64,000 nucleotides of DNA, from NCBI RefSeq assembly GCF_000484535.1, contig NC_022600.1, positions 1,364,001 to 1,428,000 on the forward strand, read 5' to 3'. This document shows positions 60,073 through 64,000 of this stretch, piece by piece (position 1 is the first letter of the stretch; the number at the start of each line of letters is the position of its first letter). Source of the stretch: Gloeobacter kilaueensis JS1. GTDB taxonomy: Bacteria; Cyanobacteriota; Cyanobacteriia; Gloeobacterales; Gloeobacteraceae. Below the pieces are notes generated by a model. That model saw nothing but the letters and a program-made list of their open reading frames with translations. It did not search any database and was not told where the DNA came from. Position numbers and translations under genes: made by a program.

Positions 60073-61830
60073 TCACCCCGCCGCGTGCAGCCACGATGTC
60101 AGGCCGCGCGTGAGCGAGCGGGCGATGCGCTCTTGAAACGCCGGGCTCAAGAGCCGGGCGTACTCGTCCGGATGGGTCATAAAACCAAATTCGAGCAACA
60201 CAGCCGGGGCTTCCGTCGGGCGGATCACCGCCAGACTATCCCAGAAAAGACCGTAGTCGGGCTGGCCCAGATCGCCTATCAGTTGCCGGTGCAGGGCTTC
60301 GGCGAGGTTGCGGCTCTGCATCTGGTACCAGTAGACCGAGGTGCCGTGCTGCCGGAGCGGGTCGCCGGCATCGGGAAGGGCGTTGTTGTGCAGGCTCAAA
60401 TACACCGTCGGCTGGGTAGCGCGCATCAGCTCGACGCGCCGGGCAAGGGAGACGGTCCGATCGCCCGTGCGGGTCATCAGCACCGTCGCTCCGGCCCGCT
60501 GCAACTGGTTGCGCAGCCGCAGGGCGATCTGGAGGTTGACGGTTTTTTCTTGCACCCCCGAGCAGCCGGTCGAGCCGGTGTCGTTGCCGCCGTGGCCCGG
60601 ATCGAGCATCACCGTCAGGCCCGCCAGGGCGCGGGAGACCCTGGGGGGGCGGCGCAGGGCAATCACCAGCACGTTGCCCTCGTAGCGCAACTGGTAGCCC
60701 CACTGCCGCGAGGAGCGCAGGTCGATATAAAAGCGCATCCCCTGGGGGGTGATGGGCTCCCACTGCACCGAGCGGATGAGCGGGTCGGTGCTCTCAAAGC
60801 GGATAAGGTCGGTGGCCGCCACCGCTCCCCAGAGGCTCACCACCAGGCGGGTCTCCTCCTGGCGGACGCTGGTAGGCAATCGCGTCTCCAGGGGAATCAA
60901 CAGTTCGCTGCCGGTGGCGCTCGTGCGGGTGCGCAGCGAACCGACCGCACTTTTGGGCAGCGGCGTACCGGCGGGCAAAATCCGCAGGTCGCTTTTTTGG
61001 ATCCAGCCTTCGCCCTGCAGGCGGTACCAGTCGCCGCTCTGGGCTATCACCTGCGAGCGGACTCCCTGGGTTAGCGGTGCGAGGCGAGCGTAGCCGGCTC
61101 CCGGTCCGGCTCTGACGATCGCTTCGACGGGGACGACCTCGACGACGACGATCTGGCGCGGATCGAGGGTGGTGATCGCCGCCGGAGCCTGGGCACTCAG
61201 GTTCTGGCCCTGCCAGCGCAACTCGAAGCGCGGCACCTGCTCCCGCCAGGCCGGGTCCGCTGCCAGGCAGCCCCGATAGATGCCGCTAACCAGCTCCCCC
61301 CCAGCCGCGCCGCTCAAGATCGCTGCCGAATCTTCGACGGGCCGAAAAGGCGGCAATTCGCTCAGCATCAGGCTTTTGCCGGCAAGTTCTGCCAGGACGC
61401 GCCCGCCGGGGGTGGCCTGGGCCTCCAGACAGACCGGCGCAAGGGCGGGTACCTGCTGGTCCACCAGCGGCGATCGGACCGCAAGGACGGGCCGGTCGCG
61501 GGCAAGGGGCGGCTCGACCCGGCGCGTTACCTGCTGCTGCTGGCTCTGGAGCGTTCCTTTTTTGTCCCGGTAGACCCAATAAAAAGTGTTCACTCCCGGC
61601 TTGAGCGGCGCGCTGGCAGCAAAGTAGCCCTGGCGGTTGAGCGGCACGGCCCGGCCATCCAGGCGCAGATCGCCCGCCGGTGGAGCGGCACCGATAAAAA
61701 AGATGCTCGCGCTGTCGGTGCGATAGACCGCCGGTGGATAGATGATCCGCAGGGGAGCTGCCAGAGCCGGGGCACCACCGCCGACAATCGTCACAAAGCA
61801 CGCGAATACCAGCGCCGCTATTCTCGTCAT
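60073..61830 (-). CDS. N-acetylmuramoyl-L-alanine amidase (Amidase_3)
   Basis: A 585-residue exported amidase that cuts the bond between muramic acid and the peptide stem. Signal peptide ALVFACFVTIVGGGAPALAA. A long N-terminal part of beta domains follows, including an SH3-like segment (AIVRAGPGAGYARLAPLTQG) and an AMIN-like stretch. The catalytic domain (about 405-585) shows the zinc ligands: VMLDPGHGGNDTGS, QEKTVNLQIALRLRN, YLSLHNNALPD and VLLEFGFMTHPDEY. It is coupled to the downstream transglycosylase gene. Confidence 0.93.
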   Translation of the reverse strand: MTRIAALVFACFVTIVGGGAPALAAPLRIIYPPAVYRTDSASIFFIGAAPPAGDLRLDGRAVPLNRQGYFAASAPLKPGVNTFYWVYRDKKGTLQSQQQQVTRRVEPPLARDRPVLAVRSPLVDQQVPALAPVCLEAQATPGGRVLAELAGKSLMLSELPPFRPVEDSAAILSGAAGGELVSGIYRGCLAADPAWREQVPRFELRWQGQNLSAQAPAAITTLDPRQIVVVEVVPVEAIVRAGPGAGYARLAPLTQGVRSQVIAQSGDWYRLQGEGWIQKSDLRILPAGTPLPKSAVGSLRTRTSATGSELLIPLETRLPTSVRQEETRLVVSLWGAVAATDLIRFESTDPLIRSVQWEPITPQGMRFYIDLRSSRQWGYQLRYEGNVLVIALRRPPRVSRALAGLTVMLDPGHGGNDTGSTGCSGVQEKTVNLQIALRLRNQLQRAGATVLMTRTGDRTVSLARRVELMRATQPTVYLSLHNNALPDAGDPLRQHGTSVYWYQMQSRNLAEALHRQLIGDLGQPDYGLFWDSLAVIRPTEAPAVLLEFGFMTHPDEYARLLSPAFQERIARSLTRGLTSWLHAAG

Positions 61831-61934
61831 TTTTTAACAGAATATTGCGTTTGTTTACGTAAATTCAGGTAGTATGTAGTGAAGAGCAACGTGGAATCGT
61901 TCCACAGCGTTCCGGCCCATTGTTGGTCCGTGCC

Positions 61935-62276
61935 ATGCTGACATACGCGCGCGTTTTGAGCCTTTCCGAGGGCGGTCACTTTACCCCCTTTGCCCACCTT
62001 AATCACCGGATCATTCGCTTCTTGTGCCACTCCCTCGAAGGTCCCGGTTTCCAGGAGGAGGTGCTGGCCGAGGCGATCGAGAATGCAAAGCTGCATTTTA
62101 GCCTGCGCAGTGCGGTGAGAGCCTACGAGGTCTTCGGGAGCAGCTACAGCCAGTTTATCGAGCAGGGCGTCTGCAACCCCCGCTACGACGAGCGCCTCGT
62201 CTGCGATCTTTACGCTGTTTACCGTCGCCGCCTCGAAAGCGACGTTGCCGATTTTTTGCGCTCGCAAATACTCTAA
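61935..62276 (+). CDS. Hypothetical protein, 113 aa
   Basis: A 113-residue soluble protein from ATG 61935 (a start at 61920 is also possible). It is helical with a conserved-looking histidine run early (GGHFTPFAHLNHRIIRFLCH) and EEVLAEAIENAKLHFSLRSA later. It stands alone, divergent from the amidase gene and convergent with pheA, one base from its stop. I recognise no family. Codon use is like that of the neighbours. Confidence 0.55.
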   Translation: MLTYARVLSLSEGGHFTPFAHLNHRIIRFLCHSLEGPGFQEEVLAEAIENAKLHFSLRSAVRAYEVFGSSYSQFIEQGVCNPRYDERLVCDLYAVYRRRLESDVADFLRSQIL

Positions 62277-62277
62277 A

Positions 62278-63108
62278 TCAGTCCGCCTTGACCCGTTCGA
62301 TCCCATAGCTGCCGAGAATCTTCAGTTCTGCCACCAGTGTCTGCACCTCCTGGAGAGCGGCTGCGATCGTCTGAGAACGGCTGTCTCCTTCGAGGTCGGC
62401 AAAGAATAAATATTCGCCTATCACCTTCTTGGTCGGTCGCGATTCGATCTTGGCGAGGTTGATCTGGGCTCGGGCAAAGATAGCCAGGATTTCGTAGAGG
62501 ATGCCGGGGCGATTGCGGCGCAGGCCAAAGGCGATCGAAGTGCATTGGGATGGCAGTCCGGCCCAGAAGGGCTGCTCGCTCACCAGCCAGAAGCGGGTGC
62601 AGTTGTCGGGATGGTCGTTGATCTGCCGCTGCAGGACCGGCAGATCGTGCAGCTGGGCAGCCCGCTCGGAGGCGATAGCCGCACTGCCGGGGCCGAGGTG
62701 GCGCAGGGCCTCGCTGGTGGAGGCGGTGGGGACGCGCTGGACCGCTCCAAGATGTTCTTCGAGCCAGCCCTGGCACTGGGCGAGCGCCTGGGGATGGGAG
62801 TAGACGGTCCGAATAGGGGCGGTGCCCTTCTGGTGACCAATCAGGCAGTGGCGCACCGGCAGTACGAGCGCCCGGCGCACCTGCAGGCTGCTGTAGAGCC
62901 AGAGGGTATCGAGGGTGGCGCTGACGGTGCCTTCGATCGCATTTTCGACCGGCACGACGGCACAGTCGGCCTCGCCGCTGGCGGCGGCGCGCAGGGTGCC
63001 CTGGATGCTCGGGTGGGGCAGCCGCTCGGCCTCCTCGCCCAGAAAGGCGAGGGCCGCCTCCTCGGTATAGGTGCCACCCGGTCCTAAAAAAGCAACGCGC
63101 ACGACCAT
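62278..63108 (-). CDS. pheA: Prephenate dehydratase
   Basis: Converts prephenate to phenylpyruvate in phenylalanine synthesis. The protein has about 276 residues from ATG 63108; the frame is open further upstream inside the next gene. The start VRVAFLGPGGTYTEEAAL is diagnostic. VPVENAIEGTVSATLDTL and the catalytic NCTRFWLVSEQP (TRF motif) follow. A C-terminal ACT domain contains the ESRP motif (AKIESRPTKKVIGEYLFFAD), so feedback inhibition by phenylalanine is expected. It is monofunctional, with no chorismate mutase part. Confidence 0.96.
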   Translation of the reverse strand: MVVRVAFLGPGGTYTEEAALAFLGEEAERLPHPSIQGTLRAAASGEADCAVVPVENAIEGTVSATLDTLWLYSSLQVRRALVLPVRHCLIGHQKGTAPIRTVYSHPQALAQCQGWLEEHLGAVQRVPTASTSEALRHLGPGSAAIASERAAQLHDLPVLQRQINDHPDNCTRFWLVSEQPFWAGLPSQCTSIAFGLRRNRPGILYEILAIFARAQINLAKIESRPTKKVIGEYLFFADLEGDSRSQTIAAALQEVQTLVAELKILGSYGIERVKAD

Positions 63109-63118
63109 GAGGCCGATT

Positions 63119-64000
63119 TTACATCCGGCCCGGCAGCGCGTCAGCACTGAACAGCTCTGGAGCCATGCGCGCCAAAAGCGGATTTTGAACAGCGTTGAAG
63201 TAAAACAAATCCGCCGCCTGGGCAACGGTCCAACCGGCGGTACCGGTGAGCACCTGGCCATCGACGACCGCCAGCCCGTCGAAGGCACCGAGGGAGAGGG
63301 CGATGCGATCGATCCTGGGGACAAAGGGACTGAGAAGCCCGCCCCGCGCTTCGCTCGCGATGTTGGCCGCCACCAGTTCTCCGGCGCGCACGGCCAGTTG
63401 CCCGTTCGGGGCAAAGGTGCGCTCCAATCCGGCATTGAAGGGCCGGATGCTGTCGCCTACCGCGTAGACGTGCGGATAATCGACCAGGCGCAAAAAGGAA
63501 TCGACCCGCAAAAACTGGTCGCGGCGCAACTCTGCCGGTTCTTCTTCGAGGCGCACCGGCTGGATGCCGCCGGTCCAGAACACCGTCTGGCTTGCCAGCT
63601 CCTCGGTGCCCGCGCTCGTTTCGAGCACCACCCCCTCGGCGCGGACGCGGCGCACCTGGCTTGCTGTCTGCACGATCACCCGATGGCGCTTCAGCCAGCG
63701 CAACGCCCACTCCCCGGCAGCTTCGGGCCAGTCGCTCAAAAGCCGCGCCTGCCGCTGGATGAGGTGAATTTGAATCGCCTCGGCCAGTCCGCCGTAGCGC
63801 TGCCGCCAGCGGCGCGCCAGGTGCGACAACTCCGCCGCCAGTTCGACCCCGACGATGCCGCCGCCCACGATCACCCAGCGCAACAGATTTAGATCGCAGC
63901 GGTCGCGCTTGAGGGCGTCCTCCAGGCGCGACCAGTGGGCGAGGATCCGCTCGAGATCTTCGAGGCTATAGAGCGGCAGCGTGTGGCGCGGTGCCCCCGA
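63119..64000 (-). CDS. Type II NADH dehydrogenase-like FAD oxidoreductase (partial; 5' end outside window)
   Basis: The frame stays open to the window edge, so the start is missing. The visible part begins HTLPLYSLEDLERILAHWSR, then the second dinucleotide fold RWVIVGGGIVGVELAAELSH, which is also an ATG-less internal site, not a start. TVFWTGGIQPVRL and YPHVYAVGDSIRPFN (FAD-binding GD motif) and PNGQLAVRAGELVAANI follow. These features fit single-subunit NADH:quinone oxidoreductases (NDH-2) of cyanobacteria, used in respiration and redox sensing. The C-terminal membrane-binding part is short. It ends 11 bases upstream of pheA. Confidence 0.85.
   Translation of the reverse strand, partial: SGAPRHTLPLYSLEDLERILAHWSRLEDALKRDRCDLNLLRWVIVGGGIVGVELAAELSHLARRWRQRYGGLAEAIQIHLIQRQARLLSDWPEAAGEWALRWLKRHRVIVQTASQVRRVRAEGVVLETSAGTEELASQTVFWTGGIQPVRLEEEPAELRRDQFLRVDSFLRLVDYPHVYAVGDSIRPFNAGLERTFAPNGQLAVRAGELVAANIASEARGGLLSPFVPRIDRIALSLGAFDGLAVVDGQVLTGTAGWTVAQAADLFYFNAVQNPLLARMAPELFSADALPGRM

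Noticed and set aside
61827-62306. Minus-strand open frame of 159 codons between amidase and pheA
   Set aside because: It overlaps the start of the amidase gene and lies antisense to the 61935 gene; no family likeness on either strand helped it, and it would fill a likely divergent promoter region.

Overview
The window comes from a GC-rich cyanobacterium, and the gene content points to Gloeobacter or a close relative. Evidence: a four-repeat phycobilisome core-membrane linker (apcE), biliverdin reductase (bvdR), the ferredoxin-docking NDH-1 subunit ndhS, paired flavodiiron genes flv3-flv1, several small families known mainly from cyanobacteria (CGLD27/DUF1230, DUF3120, DUF6464), and a protein built of the 'GloVer' repeat, a family named after Gloeobacter and Verrucomicrobia. 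I cannot name the species from sequence alone. All functional calls are from reading motifs; no database search was run.

Layout. 0.1-7 kb: apcE, then ybeY-dgkA-ndhS and a lone branched-chain amino acid permease. 7-9 kb: tRNA-Val(GAC) followed by a small decayed integrative element (integrase stub, coiled-coil gene, ribbon-helix-helix gene), then a DUF3574 gene behind the surviving tail of a deleted TonB-dependent receptor. 9.4-12.5 kb: cysS, bvdR, CGLD27. 12.5-24.7 kb: an island of eight exported repeat or propeller-like proteins: five paralogs of one family I cannot name, an IPT/TIG-repeat alpha/beta hydrolase-like protein, an SBBP-repeat protein and a GloVer-repeat protein. 24.9-34.8 kb: small cyanobacterial hypotheticals, an exported phosphodiesterase-like enzyme, glcD, YraN, lhgO, an ATP-grasp protein and a double DUF1566 protein. 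34.8-42.3 kb: flv3-flv1, fghA, a CPA2 antiporter with two RCK-C domains, and a YqhA protein.

42.3-44.6 kb holds a compact three-gene module of visibly lower GC (a TIGR04255-like protein, a helix-turn-helix regulator, and a protein with a THDCDL motif). It looks horizontally acquired and could be an undescribed regulatory or defence cassette. It is followed by an animal-type (6-4) photolyase/cryptochrome gene, a ThuA-like hypothetical, three tandem dockerin-like plus carboxypeptidase-regulatory-domain secreted paralogs (47.3-50.7 kb), and dapF.

51.7-56.7 kb is a mobile-element graveyard: a 292-bp IS630-type MITE with TA ends, two copies of a ~96-bp repeat with a long hairpin, a broken IS630 transposase, a MobA/MobL-type relaxase that has lost its HxH motif with three 16-bp iterons upstream of it, and several orphan genes. 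56.9-61.8 kb is a cell-wall block (polysaccharide deacetylase, lytic transglycosylase, N-acetylmuramoyl-L-alanine amidase). The window ends with pheA and a type II NADH dehydrogenase-like gene that runs off the edge.

Themes: light harvesting and oxygen handling (apcE, bvdR, ndhS, flv1/flv3), cell-envelope remodelling, and strong local duplication of secreted repeat proteins.
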